Of a DNA stretch of 41,497 bases, positions 23,699 to 32,676 are shown in pieces. The stretch covers positions 1 to 41,497 of the forward strand of contig JBLHLB010000007.1 of the NCBI GenBank assembly GCA_047618505.1. Direction: 5' to 3'. Both the position numbers and the translations under genes were made by a program. How positions within the stretch are numbered: position 1 is the stretch's first letter; each line of letters opens with the position of its first letter. The DNA is from JBLHLB01 sp047618505 (GTDB lineage Bacteria > Planctomycetota > UBA1135 > GCA-002686595). The notes below the pieces were generated by a model. The model saw only the letters and a program-made list of their open reading frames with translations, did no database searches and was not told where the DNA came from.

Positions 23699-26461
23699 AT
23701 GCTTGCCCTCGTAGTTCTCAGCGGTCTGCTCTTCTCCCCCGCCCAAGATGGCACCCAAGACGGTACCCAGACCCTGACCTGGAGCTTGCCCCTGCGTGAA
23801 GTGGCTTGGGTCGAGCCCCAGGAAGAAGTGGTCACACGGCAGATCGAACAGGCCATCGGCTCATACTATTGGAATCAGCCCTCGAACTGGATCGTCCTTG
23901 AGGGTGAGGGCGAAGCCTTTCTTTACGCCCCAGGTGGTGACGGATCCCCTGGGATGTCACCGGCACCACGTCTAGTGGCCACGTCTCGTTCTGGGGAGGA
24001 CACACGTGGAGCACTGATCTTCATGAAGAGCTACCAGAGCTTCTGGCGTCTGGACTTCGTGCTGCCGGCGGAAACCGCGAGCGCAGATGCTACGACGGAC
24101 TTCGAACTTGGACGCAACCGGCACTACCGCCACCTTCTAGACCGGCAGCTACCGGGAAGCGCCTGGTTTCGCCACAGGTCTGAGACCCTGGTCGAAGGAC
24201 GGGTGGTGGCCCCCGAAGAGGAGTTTACGCAGCGCAACACGGAGCTGAGCAGGACCTTTGAGCTCTTCTCCGGAGGACGCGCGGTTGCCGAAAACATTCA
24301 ACTGGATCGACTGCTCTGGCAGCGGCCGCCGGTGGACGAAGGTGAGGAGCCGAAGCCCGATGTGGCTCTCTCCGACATCGAGGGCATCACAATTCAAGCC
24401 TTCGACTGGAGCGAGCTTCTGGAGGACGTGGAAGCACCGGAGCTCGATCCGCTGCTGTCCTGGATCCCGGCCGACCAGCACGCCCTTGTGATGCCCAGCT
24501 TCCAGGCCTTCATGGACCTGGTCGATGAGCTGGAGCTGCGGGCCTCGCCCTTGATCCAAATGATGGAGGCCAGCGCCAGCAGCGCGCGCAGCCGTGATGC
24601 CCTTGAGAAGCAACTCGTGCTCTCCCTCAATGGACTGACGCGCTTCCTTGGCCCGGCCATGATCGACAGTGTCGCCATCACCGGAAGCGACCTCTACATG
24701 CGCACGGGGACGGACTTCACACTGCTCTTTGACTGCAAGCAACTGGGCGCGGTTGTGCAGCACGTCAAGGGTCTCTACGCCGCTGCTGCAACCAAGGACG
24801 CAGGGCTCACTCGCAGCGAGATAGACGGCGTTGTGGGCATCGAATCACCCTACGGCGAAGTGTCCTCCTTCTTCGCGGTGGAGGGCGATGTGTTGATCCT
24901 CTCGAACTCTCGCGCCGCACTGGCCCGCGTGCGTGCCGCACAAGCGGGTCACAACCTTGCGCAACTAGAGGAGACGCGTTTCTTCCGCGACCGCTATCCC
25001 CGCGGACAGACCAGCATGGGGTCGGAGGAAACGGCCTTCTTGATGATTTCCGATGCGACCATTCGTCGCTGGTGTGGCCCCAAGTGGCGCATCGCCGCAT
25101 CCCATAGATTGCGCGCCCTAGCGGCGCTCTTTGAGTTGCACGCGACCTATGCAGAAGAGCTCGTGCAGGGCGTCAAGACGCCGCGCACCTTGACCGTCGA
25201 GGACGAGCGTCTACCGGACCTCGGTGTCGTGACTCTGCACGCAGGCGGCGTGCACTCTTCGACCTATGGATCCATCGGCAACCTCACGCCGATTATCGAG
25301 ATGGAGATGGAGAAAGTATCGGCCTTCGATGCGCGCCTCTATCAGATCTGGCGTGACGGCTACGCGCGCAATTGGAGCCAGGGCTTCGACCCCATCGCAG
25401 CCCAAGTTTCGATCACTGACGCGGCCTTCGAGGGCGACATTTCGGTTCTGCCTTTGATCGACAACAACGACTACAACGAGTTACGTGGCTGGACCGGGGA
25501 TGCTCGCCTTGGCGCGACAGACGGCGACCCCCACGAAGGCACGCTCTTCAACTTTGCCCTGGCGATTGACCCCAACGCCGAGCAAGTCCTCGAGCTACAG
25601 GGCATGCTCTCCGGCTTCGCCCCCGGAGAGGTCTCGAAATTCCTAGGCTGGATGACAGGCAGCCTGTCCTTCTTTGCCGACGAAGATGAGATCTGGGACA
25701 TTGCCCTCGAAGCAGAGGATGTAGAGGAAGCCTTTGAGAGCCTCTTCGTGGAACTCAACGATCTGCCGATCGGCCTGACCATAGGCTCCAGCAGTCCACT
25801 CAAGCTGGCCAGTTGGATGACCGCCCTGCGCGGCTTCGCCCAGGGCTCCTCGCCTGGTCTCACCACTTGGACACCCGTGACAGATGATCACGAGAACACC
25901 TACGTGCGTGTCGGCGCTGATCAAAGCCTGGCTTCCAATGACGAGCACCTGCTCTATGCAACGTTGCCCGAGGCCCTGTTGCTGGCCCTCAACGGCGACG
26001 CAATAAGCCGCACGATGGAACGCTTCAAGACCCGGCGCACGGCCCAGACGGATCCGGACACCTTGGTCAATCCCTGGCTGGGTGAGAGCGCAGCCCTGGG
26101 GATATCTAAGAAGGGCATCGCAATCTTTGGCGCCCTGATGGGCGAGTCCATCGGCGAGGAAGCCCAACGCGCCACCTTCCGCAACCTCCCGATCCTCAAC
26201 GAATGGAAGCGCCTGTTCCCATCCCTGGACCCGGTCGCTATGCACCGCTTCATCCTGGGCGCAGAACTGCGTTGCTCAGGCGGAGGCGAGTTCGTCTGGG
26301 ACGACGAATGGAAGACCATGTCCTCCACTGTTTTCGGCAGCCCCGCCGCTCCCAAGACTGTCCCCCACCTGCCCCCGGCTATCGGCGACCTGCAACATCT
26401 GGACGCAGGCCTAACCTTCGAACTCGACGGCCTGCGCGCACGCGTGCGAGCGCAGCGTTAG
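23699..26461 (+). CDS. Large exported protein of unknown function
   Basis: Starting at ATG 23699 the product is 920 residues and opens with a signal peptide (M-L-A-L-V-V-L-S-G-L-L-F-S-P-A-Q). The open frame extends 77 codons further upstream but that part overlaps the divergent gene and does not look coding. The body alternates alpha and beta segments with recurrent phrases such as W-I-P-A-D-Q-H-A-L-V-M-P-S, F-F-A-V-E-G-D-V-L-I-L-S-N-S-R-A-A-L and L-L-Y-A-T-L-P-E-A-L-L-L-A-L-N-G-D. Exported proteins of the DUF3352 type share this style, where a region tests whether a stored value is still set, but I cannot confirm membership. No enzyme motif is evident. It stops 9 bases from the convergent glycosyltransferase stop. 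Confidence 0.7.
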   Translation: MLALVVLSGLLFSPAQDGTQDGTQTLTWSLPLREVAWVEPQEEVVTRQIEQAIGSYYWNQPSNWIVLEGEGEAFLYAPGGDGSPGMSPAPRLVATSRSGEDTRGALIFMKSYQSFWRLDFVLPAETASADATTDFELGRNRHYRHLLDRQLPGSAWFRHRSETLVEGRVVAPEEEFTQRNTELSRTFELFSGGRAVAENIQLDRLLWQRPPVDEGEEPKPDVALSDIEGITIQAFDWSELLEDVEAPELDPLLSWIPADQHALVMPSFQAFMDLVDELELRASPLIQMMEASASSARSRDALEKQLVLSLNGLTRFLGPAMIDSVAITGSDLYMRTGTDFTLLFDCKQLGAVVQHVKGLYAAAATKDAGLTRSEIDGVVGIESPYGEVSSFFAVEGDVLILSNSRAALARVRAAQAGHNLAQLEETRFFRDRYPRGQTSMGSEETAFLMISDATIRRWCGPKWRIAASHRLRALAALFELHATYAEELVQGVKTPRTLTVEDERLPDLGVVTLHAGGVHSSTYGSIGNLTPIIEMEMEKVSAFDARLYQIWRDGYARNWSQGFDPIAAQVSITDAAFEGDISVLPLIDNNDYNELRGWTGDARLGATDGDPHEGTLFNFALAIDPNAEQVLELQGMLSGFAPGEVSKFLGWMTGSLSFFADEDEIWDIALEAEDVEEAFESLFVELNDLPIGLTIGSSSPLKLASWMTALRGFAQGSSPGLTTWTPVTDDHENTYVRVGADQSLASNDEHLLYATLPEALLLALNGDAISRTMERFKTRRTAQTDPDTLVNPWLGESAALGISKKGIAIFGALMGESIGEEAQRATFRNLPILNEWKRLFPSLDPVAMHRFILGAELRCSGGGEFVWDDEWKTMSSTVFGSPAAPKTVPHLPPAIGDLQHLDAGLTFELDGLRARVRAQR

Positions 26462-26470
26462 GGGACTGCC

Positions 26471-27724
26471 CTAGGACCGATACAACTGCTCCAGGCGATC
26501 CACGATCTCCTCGAGCGTCGGCGGCACACTGCGACCCGACGCGAGGCGGTTGTAAAGCTCGGCATCCGTTGCGAGGGAACGCAGACACTCCGCCAGGGCG
26601 CGGTCGTCACCGCGCGGGAAGGTCAGCCCATCGACGTTGTGCGTCACCGCTTCTGACATGCCACCCAGGTCCGTCGTCACCACCGGCAGGCCGTTGCGGA
26701 AGGCTTCCTGGATGGTGATGGGCATGTTTTCGTACCAGATGCTCGGCACGACCAGGACGTCGAACTCACCCAGGATGCGATCGACCTCAGCGGGCGGATA
26801 GGGACCGTGGAAGGCAGTCCTTGTGCCCTTGGCATCGGCACGCAGGGTCTCGACGTAGTCCGGGAACCAATCGAGGTGGCCGTGCAGATCGAGCTGCAAC
26901 GGCGCGTCCTTCAGGTGTGCCATCGCCTTCACCAGAACGTGCAAGCCTTTTGAAGGATAGACGCCACCGACGTAGCCGACATGCAGGGGTTGGGACATAT
27001 CACGCTGCTTGGGTGCGTGAGCGGATCCTGGATAACCAGCCCGTAGAATCTCGACAGCCTCCGAATCGAAGAAGCCCGCCTCACCAAAACGATCGGCCAG
27101 AAAGCGCGAGGGGCTAATCACAAGATCAGCCGCCTGGAGATCAGCCCGGTGTTGATCAAAACGGGCGCGGGCGGCGAGCTTCCAAAGTTCATCCAGGGGG
27201 AGTTCCCGTTGCTCCTTCGGCCACAGCTCTGGACGCAGGGGATGGCGGCGCAGGCAACTGGTGCACTCGCCCCGCAGGCCCTCCTGGCAAAGCTCGCTCT
27301 CCGGCGTCATCAGGGTCGAGACATCGCACAATAGGAAGTAGTCATGCAGCGTGATCAAGACCCGCGCTCCCGAGCGCTTAGCGGCCGGCAACACGCCGGA
27401 CCCCCAGAGCGCCAGGTGATGGAAGTGCACGACGTCCGGTTGGACCTCCGCCAGTGCCTCTTCGAAGGCCGCAAGGAAAGTGCTCTGCTCAAAACTCTGG
27501 CGCACGTCGGCGTACTCGCGCTGGTGCACACACTCGATCGTTTTGACGCCGTCTAACTCCCCGTGACGCAGGCTCCCCTCCTCCGCCGAGAGGTCACGCT
27601 CGGTATAGAGCGCCGTGACTTCATGCCCGCGCCGCAGCAACTCACGCGCGGACTGGTGCGCATGGACCTCGGAACCACCCGGGTGATTGGGCAGGTAGTC
27701 GTGTAGGCAAACGAGGATTTTCAC
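26471..27724 (-). CDS. GT4 glycosyltransferase, first paralogue
   Basis: The 417-residue product is a GT-B retaining glycosyltransferase. Its N-terminal domain has Y-L-P-N-H-P-G-G-S-E-V-H-A for acceptor binding, and its C-terminal domain has G-G-V-Y-P-S-K-G-L-H-V-L and V-P-S-I-W-Y-E-N-M-P-I-T-I-Q-E-A, the E-x7-E-type nucleotide-sugar region. After T-L-H-D-Y-F there is a four-Cys cluster, C-x12-C-x7-C-x2-C. GTG 27724 was chosen because the conserved strand (V-K-I-L-V-C-L-H-D-Y) begins there with AGGAA eight bases upstream; the open frame to 27955 runs into the neighbouring gene. It is the third gene of a three-gene run and probably adds a sugar to a surface polysaccharide or glycoprotein. Donor and acceptor are unknown. 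Confidence 0.88.
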   Translation of the reverse strand: MKILVCLHDYLPNHPGGSEVHAHQSARELLRRGHEVTALYTERDLSAEEGSLRHGELDGVKTIECVHQREYADVRQSFEQSTFLAAFEEALAEVQPDVVHFHHLALWGSGVLPAAKRSGARVLITLHDYFLLCDVSTLMTPESELCQEGLRGECTSCLRRHPLRPELWPKEQRELPLDELWKLAARARFDQHRADLQAADLVISPSRFLADRFGEAGFFDSEAVEILRAGYPGSAHAPKQRDMSQPLHVGYVGGVYPSKGLHVLVKAMAHLKDAPLQLDLHGHLDWFPDYVETLRADAKGTRTAFHGPYPPAEVDRILGEFDVLVVPSIWYENMPITIQEAFRNGLPVVTTDLGGMSEAVTHNVDGLTFPRGDDRALAECLRSLATDAELYNRLASGRSVPPTLEEIVDRLEQLYRS

Positions 27725-27749
27725 GCGTCGGGTTCCTGTTTCACTGGTG

Positions 27750-29171
27750 CTAGAGTTCGGTCTCGTTTGGCCCGGGCGCGAAGCCGAGGGCTGCGGGCGG
27801 CGTGGAGCTAAGACCCGCATCCCATGCGGCCTGCCTGCGGTCCAATTCCTCGGTGGAGGCAAGCTCGATTGCACCTTGGGGAACGCCCGGCGCCAGAAGC
27901 ACTCTACGGTAGACCTCAGAGAGCGCATCCACATGGGTGTCCATCGTCGGCGCAACGGCTTCCAGTTCCGGCAACTCCGCGAGCTGCGCTTCCCAGGCGC
28001 CCGGCGCCAGCAGCACCTGAATTGCCCGTGCCAAGTCCCCCGCGTCGTTGGAGTTGTAGAACTCCACGCCCTCCTTCATCCGATCGGGGAAGGCACCGGC
28101 ATTGGGAAGAATCAGGGGAAGCCCGAGCGCGACGGCCTCATCCACCACCAGCCCCCAGGATTCATGGGCGCGAGATCCAGAGACCATGGCGTGCACCAGG
28201 GTGCCCGGGTGACTGTCGAGTTGATTCACGTCGAAGGGACCGTGAAAGACCACATCGAGGCCCTGGGCCTGCTCCCGCAGGCTCGCGGCGTAGGCAGCAT
28301 CCGGCTCCCCGCCCAGGAGATGCAAACGCACTCGGCTCGGATCGGGAAGCAGCTTGATCGCAGTCAACAGGAGGTCTTGTCCCTTGAGGGGATGCAGGTG
28401 CGCCCAGGAAGAGAGCTCGAGCTTCCCGTGCCGCAAAGGTGGCTTCAGCGCCGGCCTCTTGGTTATTTCCAAATCACGGCCATGGGGCACCACGTGGAGA
28501 GAGTACTGGTCAGGTGGAACCCCCAGATAGCGCGTGATCGCGGACGCGTGTGCCGTGCAGGGGACGATTACAGCACGAGCCAACTGCAACTCGCGCAACA
28601 GGACTTCACGGCGGGCCTCAACCCGCGAGCCGATTTCCTTTGTCGTCAACCAGGGCGTCCTCGGAGGCGCGCCCTCAGCGCAGGCCACACAGGGATCCGG
28701 TGCCAATTTCGACGTGCAGAACTCCACATCGCCGGGACGCACGCGAAAGGCCACCAGGCACGTCGTCCAAAGATCATGCAGGGTCACGCAGGCGGGAATC
28801 CCAAGACTTGCCGCCCTGGCCACAAGGTCGTCGGTCAGCCGAATCCAGTGGTGAACGTGAATGAGGTTCGGCTTCTCATCGCGCAGAATCTCCTCGAAGG
28901 CCCGCGCCACTTGCCCCGAAGCACTCTTCTGCCAGTGATCAAAGAAGAGATCCGCCCGGTGAATGCGAGCCACCCGAATCGGCGGTCCGGCGTGGGAATC
29001 GCAATCCTCGGCCCAAGTCACACGGAAGCCCTGTGAGTGATCCATGGAGCCAGCGATGACCAGAACCGCATGCCCGCGACGCCGAAGCCCACGCGCTAGG
29101 GCCTGGACCGACAACTCAGTCCCCCCGACCAACTCCGGGGGATAGCCGTGGGCGATGAGGGCAATCTTCAT
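27750..29171 (-). CDS. GT4 glycosyltransferase, second paralogue
   Basis: The 473-residue product is a GT-B glycosyltransferase with G-Y-P-P-E-L-V-G-G-T-E-L-S at the N-terminus and H-P-L-K-G-Q-D-L-L-L, H-E-S-W-G-L-V-V-D-E-A-V-A-L-G-L-P in the donor domain. The cysteine cluster after T-L-H-D-L-W is C-x13-C-x8-C-x2-C. A C-terminal extension of about 50 residues beyond the last helix is Ala/Pro/Glu-rich. ATG 29171 overlaps the stop of the first gene of the run (ATGA), so the two are translationally coupled. It is cytoplasmic or membrane-peripheral, and its substrate is unknown. Confidence 0.88.
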   Translation of the reverse strand: MKIALIAHGYPPELVGGTELSVQALARGLRRRGHAVLVIAGSMDHSQGFRVTWAEDCDSHAGPPIRVARIHRADLFFDHWQKSASGQVARAFEEILRDEKPNLIHVHHWIRLTDDLVARAASLGIPACVTLHDLWTTCLVAFRVRPGDVEFCTSKLAPDPCVACAEGAPPRTPWLTTKEIGSRVEARREVLLRELQLARAVIVPCTAHASAITRYLGVPPDQYSLHVVPHGRDLEITKRPALKPPLRHGKLELSSWAHLHPLKGQDLLLTAIKLLPDPSRVRLHLLGGEPDAAYAASLREQAQGLDVVFHGPFDVNQLDSHPGTLVHAMVSGSRAHESWGLVVDEAVALGLPLILPNAGAFPDRMKEGVEFYNSNDAGDLARAIQVLLAPGAWEAQLAELPELEAVAPTMDTHVDALSEVYRRVLLAPGVPQGAIELASTEELDRRQAAWDAGLSSTPPAALGFAPGPNETEL

Positions 29172-30583
29172 TGGGAAGTGTCCCCGCCCTTGGCACTGAG
29201 TACTTCCTGGTAGCGCGCTTCCATTTCCTCTGCGCTCCGCACCATGGGCTTTACGGGCGGACCGTCAAAGGGCAGGCGTGCCAGGCAATCGGGGTCCTTC
29301 AGAATCTTCTCAAGACGCGCTGCGATGTCGCCCGCATCGCCGACGCGGAAGCGCCAACCCTCGCGACCCGGCTCTACCAATTCGGCCATACCGCCGAGGT
29401 CAGAGACCAAGAGTGGCGTGCGCGTCGAACGCGCTTCGTGAATCGTGAGCGGCGAGTTCTCGTACCAAATACTCGGCACAACCAGGAGGTCTGTATCGGC
29501 CAAGACAGCGGGGATATCAGAGCGCTCTACGGCGCCTGGGAGTTCGGCCCCCACCTTCGCGGCGAGGGCTTCCAACTTGGCCACATAGTCCGGTTGACTC
29601 TCCTTCGGCCCGTGGATGATCAGGTTGCCCTTCGCGCGCAGTTCCTCTGGCAAGCGGCCCCAGGCTTCGAGCACAAGGTGCGGCGCCTTGTGCGGTGCAA
29701 GGGTTCCGAGATAGCGCACGCGCACCTTGTCCGAAGGCCGGCGCTCAAAGTTCTCGAAGGGAGCCTGCTCCAATCCGTAGCGCAAGTGCTCAATGCGCTC
29801 CTCTGGAATCCCCCACGTCACGAGGGCATCGCGTAGGAACAAACTGGGGGCGAAGAAGCGCGCAACATTGGGAACCACGCGTCCAAGTAGATCGCGGTCC
29901 CGCGCGGCCGCCTGTTCTGCACGTTGCTCGGCGAGTGCCTCGTCAAATCGATACTCGCCAGCATCGTCCTCGCTGCCTGTCGCCTGCCCGCGCTGTGTCA
30001 TGCGCAACACGCTCGGTCCCAGGTCCACGCCTGTCGTACGCTTCAATCCCGCTATGGCCTTCGCCGCGCGGCGCTGGGTTGTTGATTGCGCGAACTTGAA
30101 GGTCGCCAGACACGTACCGCAACGCCCGTGATCCATCGTGTGACAGACCGAACCGTCAGCATGAATGCGCTGCCCGAAGCGCGCGCACTGCAGCCAAAAG
30201 TCATGCAGCGTGTAGACCACCGGAATCCCCCGCCGCTCGGCCTCCTCCACCACTCCTATGGACTGATAGAGCAGGTGCATCACGTGCACGACATCCGGTT
30301 GAAATTCATCACAGATGCGTCCGAAGGCCTCCACCGCCGGAGGCCAATCCCAGGTCTCTTCGAAGGACCCATAGAAGAGGTTGTTGACCAATTCCGACAC
30401 CTGCAACCCTTCCCATTCACGGGAACCCACCTGTAGATGCGGCCGCGAAATATCCTTCTCCGTCGCAAAAATCCGCACCTGGTGCCCGCGCTCCTGCACC
30501 CGCAGGGCCAGCTGGGCGGTGTAGACCTCGGTCCCGGCCCGGTGACGCGGGAGGAAATCGTGGACGATGTAGAGGATCTTCAT
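29168..30583 (-). CDS. GT4 glycosyltransferase, third paralogue
   Basis: The 471-residue product is a GT-B glycosyltransferase with F-L-P-R-H-R-A-G-T-E-V-Y-T, L-G-T-L-A-P-H-K-A-P-H-L-V-L-E-A-W and V-P-S-I-W-Y-E-N-S-P-L-T-I-H-E-A. Its cysteine cluster after T-L-H-D-F-W is C-x13-C-x7-C-x2-C. About 70 extra residues (roughly 170-240), rich in Arg, Gln, Ala and Glu and likely helical, follow the cluster and are absent from the other two paralogues. It is the first gene of the run; 122 bp separate it from the divergent PilZ gene, which must hold both promoters. The ribosome binding site is poor. Confidence 0.88.
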   Translation of the reverse strand: MKILYIVHDFLPRHRAGTEVYTAQLALRVQERGHQVRIFATEKDISRPHLQVGSREWEGLQVSELVNNLFYGSFEETWDWPPAVEAFGRICDEFQPDVVHVMHLLYQSIGVVEEAERRGIPVVYTLHDFWLQCARFGQRIHADGSVCHTMDHGRCGTCLATFKFAQSTTQRRAAKAIAGLKRTTGVDLGPSVLRMTQRGQATGSEDDAGEYRFDEALAEQRAEQAAARDRDLLGRVVPNVARFFAPSLFLRDALVTWGIPEERIEHLRYGLEQAPFENFERRPSDKVRVRYLGTLAPHKAPHLVLEAWGRLPEELRAKGNLIIHGPKESQPDYVAKLEALAAKVGAELPGAVERSDIPAVLADTDLLVVPSIWYENSPLTIHEARSTRTPLLVSDLGGMAELVEPGREGWRFRVGDAGDIAARLEKILKDPDCLARLPFDGPPVKPMVRSAEEMEARYQEVLSAKGGDTSQ

Positions 30584-30705
30584 GGGGGCGGCTTGGGGGC
30601 GGCAGATGATCCCCCTTCCCTCGTCCTGGGGCCAGGGCGAACTGGAACCAAGGAGGACTCAAGGACGACAGGCGGGCCTTTCGATAAGAAATTGCGACCC
30701 CCACC

Positions 30706-31473
30706 ATGAAGAAGACAACTAAATGTACCGCCGCGGATTCCCCGAGCGCGACGCAGAAGATCTCGACTCCCTCCGAGTCCTCCCAAATCCTCGAGGCTAC
30801 CCAGGCTACGGTGCTCTCCGGCAGGCTCCTTGGAAAGGGAGTGGTGGTGAATTGTGAAGCCGAGCGTGCGGACGCCCATATCACAATCGCCTTCGACTCC
30901 TCACTCGCGCCCGAGTTGCCCGTCGGTCAGGACGCCGACGTGGCCTTTGCACGGGGCGCAGCGGGGGCCGGTTTTGAGGTCTCCGGACTTGTCGTCGGAC
31001 GCTCCGAGGATTACCGCGGAGTGCTCTACCGCCTGGTCTTTCAAGGCGGCGCGACCCGCGCCCTGAGCCCCCTTGTGAACCGCCGCGGTACGTTGCGTGT
31101 CTATGTCGACTCCGAAACTGCGGTGAAGGTTCAGCTTGAGACTCTGGACGAATCACTCAAGCTCGCTCTCAAGGCCACGGACGTATCCGCCACGGGCATT
31201 TCCGTCAAGGTCAGCGCTGACGACGAACTGATGCTCACCGGCACGCGCCAGGTAAAGCTCTTGCTGCTGCTCCCTGGAGACCCAATCCCGAAGGCGATCC
31301 AAGGCGAGATCCTACGCAGGCGATTTATAGATAGTGAGGTGCGCTACGGCATTCGGTTTGAATCTCGAGGCAACCTCGCAGAGCGCGAAGCGATCCTGCA
31401 ATGGGTCAAGGCTCGTCACCGTGAGGAATTGATGCAGGCCAGGGCTGCACACCGCAAGTCGCCGAGCCTGTAG
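30706..31473 (+). CDS. PilZ-domain c-di-GMP receptor protein
   Basis: The 255-residue product has a YcgR-N-like beta domain (about residues 30-115) followed by a PilZ domain. The c-di-GMP-binding residues are in place: R-G-T-L-R (R127-x3-R131) and D-V-S-A-T-G (D159-x-S161-x2-G164). The later G-E-I-L-R-R-R ... R-Y-G-I-R-F is typical of PilZ ends. Such proteins change a partner's activity when c-di-GMP rises. It has no signal peptide, so it is cytoplasmic. It sits between glycosyltransferase genes and is divergent from the GT4 run, which makes regulation of polysaccharide synthesis or export a reasonable guess. It ends one base from the convergent GT2 stop, with no terminator between them. No ribosome binding site is visible before ATG 30706. 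Confidence 0.85.
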   Translation: MKKTTKCTAADSPSATQKISTPSESSQILEATQATVLSGRLLGKGVVVNCEAERADAHITIAFDSSLAPELPVGQDADVAFARGAAGAGFEVSGLVVGRSEDYRGVLYRLVFQGGATRALSPLVNRRGTLRVYVDSETAVKVQLETLDESLKLALKATDVSATGISVKVSADDELMLTGTRQVKLLLLLPGDPIPKAIQGEILRRRFIDSEVRYGIRFESRGNLAEREAILQWVKARHREELMQARAAHRKSPSL

Positions 31474-31474
31474 T

Positions 31475-32620
31475 TCAACCCGCCAGGGCGCGCACGCAGC
31501 GCCACCAGGCCGCGAGTGCAGAGTTCAGGGCCTTTGCAAATATTCGCCTGGGGGCGCTACTCAAGAGCGAGGGCGAGAAGGTCAATGGACCACCGACCAG
31601 AAGGCTGCGATCGGAAACCCGTCGATAGCCTTGGACACTGCGACGCTTGCGTAGGGTCGTACCGATGGTGAAGAAGAAGTCTCGCTTGCCACGCATATGC
31701 GCCATGAGGTTGCCCTCCAACAAGGCGAAGAGCGTGAACACGGATTCGTAGAGGAGAATCCCTGGCGCCGCTACAAACAGAGTTCGCGTGCGGAAACACT
31801 TCGCCATCAGGATCCAACGATTGCGGGCATGCAGATAGGCGCGCCGTTCGGGATAGCCACCCCCGCGAAAGGACAGTCCCTCTGTACCACCGCGGTGACG
31901 CACAATGGCGTCCTCCACCGCGACGATGCGCATCCCCGCCAGGCGCAGACGCAGGGCCAAGTCAAAGTCCTCCGCCAGGTAGAATAGGTCCTCGTCGTAA
32001 CCACCGACCGACAGGAGCGCGTCGCGGTTCACCAGGGGCGCAATGCCAATCAAGGCATCGACTTCCACCACGCCACCCTCGGGATCCCCGGCGCGCGCCT
32101 CCGCCAGGGGCCGAAAGAAATTGCGCAGGGCCAGGAGTCCGACGTAGTGGAAAGAGCCCGAATCGTAGTGCACGCAATCGGGATCTGAATCCACGACGCT
32201 ACGCGGCTGCAGGGCGACAGCGTCAGGGTGCGAGGCACGCGCCTTTAAGAGCTTCGCGAGGGTATCCGGTTCGAGCACCGCATCGTTGTCCACCGCCAAG
32301 ACCCATTCGTTGCGCGCCGCGCGCATGCCAGCGTTACGAGCCGCACCGGGCCCGCGGTTTTCCGCCAGGGCAACAATACCGACCGTGGGATAGTCCCGCC
32401 GCAGGAGCCCGAGGCTGGCGTCGGTCGATGCGTCATCGGCCACAAGAACTTCGTCAACACCGGCGAGCCCAAGAATCGCGTCGAGGCAGCGAGGCAGATA
32501 GGTCTCGCCATTGTGATTGCAAACGACAACCGTCACTGAGCCAAGCGACGCCAGGGGCGCAACTCCCGCCTTGGGTTCAGCACTCTTCGCGCCGTCGTCT
32601 AACTCTTGCTCTTCGCCCAC
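31475..32620 (-). CDS. GT2 family glycosyltransferase
   Basis: The 381-residue product has a GT-A fold: V-V-V-C-N-H-N-G-E-T-Y-L-P-R-C-L, V-A-D-D-A-S-T-D-A-S, N-R-G-P-G-A-A-R-N-A-G and the metal-binding D-N-D-A-V. The acceptor region has G-G-Y-D-E-D-L-F-Y-L-A-E-D-F-D-L-A-L-R-L. This pattern is that of rhamnosyl- or galactofuranosyl-type transferases of surface polysaccharides, but specificity cannot be told. A hydrophobic segment near residues 285-305 may give membrane association. The start is GTG 32620 and the first 27 residues are charged and unconserved. The gene follows the sensor kinase by 56 bases and could share its transcript. Confidence 0.88.
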   Translation of the reverse strand: MGEEQELDDGAKSAEPKAGVAPLASLGSVTVVVCNHNGETYLPRCLDAILGLAGVDEVLVADDASTDASLGLLRRDYPTVGIVALAENRGPGAARNAGMRAARNEWVLAVDNDAVLEPDTLAKLLKARASHPDAVALQPRSVVDSDPDCVHYDSGSFHYVGLLALRNFFRPLAEARAGDPEGGVVEVDALIGIAPLVNRDALLSVGGYDEDLFYLAEDFDLALRLRLAGMRIVAVEDAIVRHRGGTEGLSFRGGGYPERRAYLHARNRWILMAKCFRTRTLFVAAPGILLYESVFTLFALLEGNLMAHMRGKRDFFFTIGTTLRKRRSVQGYRRVSDRSLLVGGPLTFSPSLLSSAPRRIFAKALNSALAAWWRCVRALAG

Positions 32621-32676
32621 GGCACGAGACTACGCCAGCCGACATTTCCAGGCCAGCGTCCTCTGGCTAACTCGGC

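Noticed and set aside
27747..29036. 429-residue open frame on the plus strand antisense to a GT4 gene
   Set aside because: The GT4 motifs on the minus strand are clear and the antisense product is Arg/His/Gln-rich without domains.
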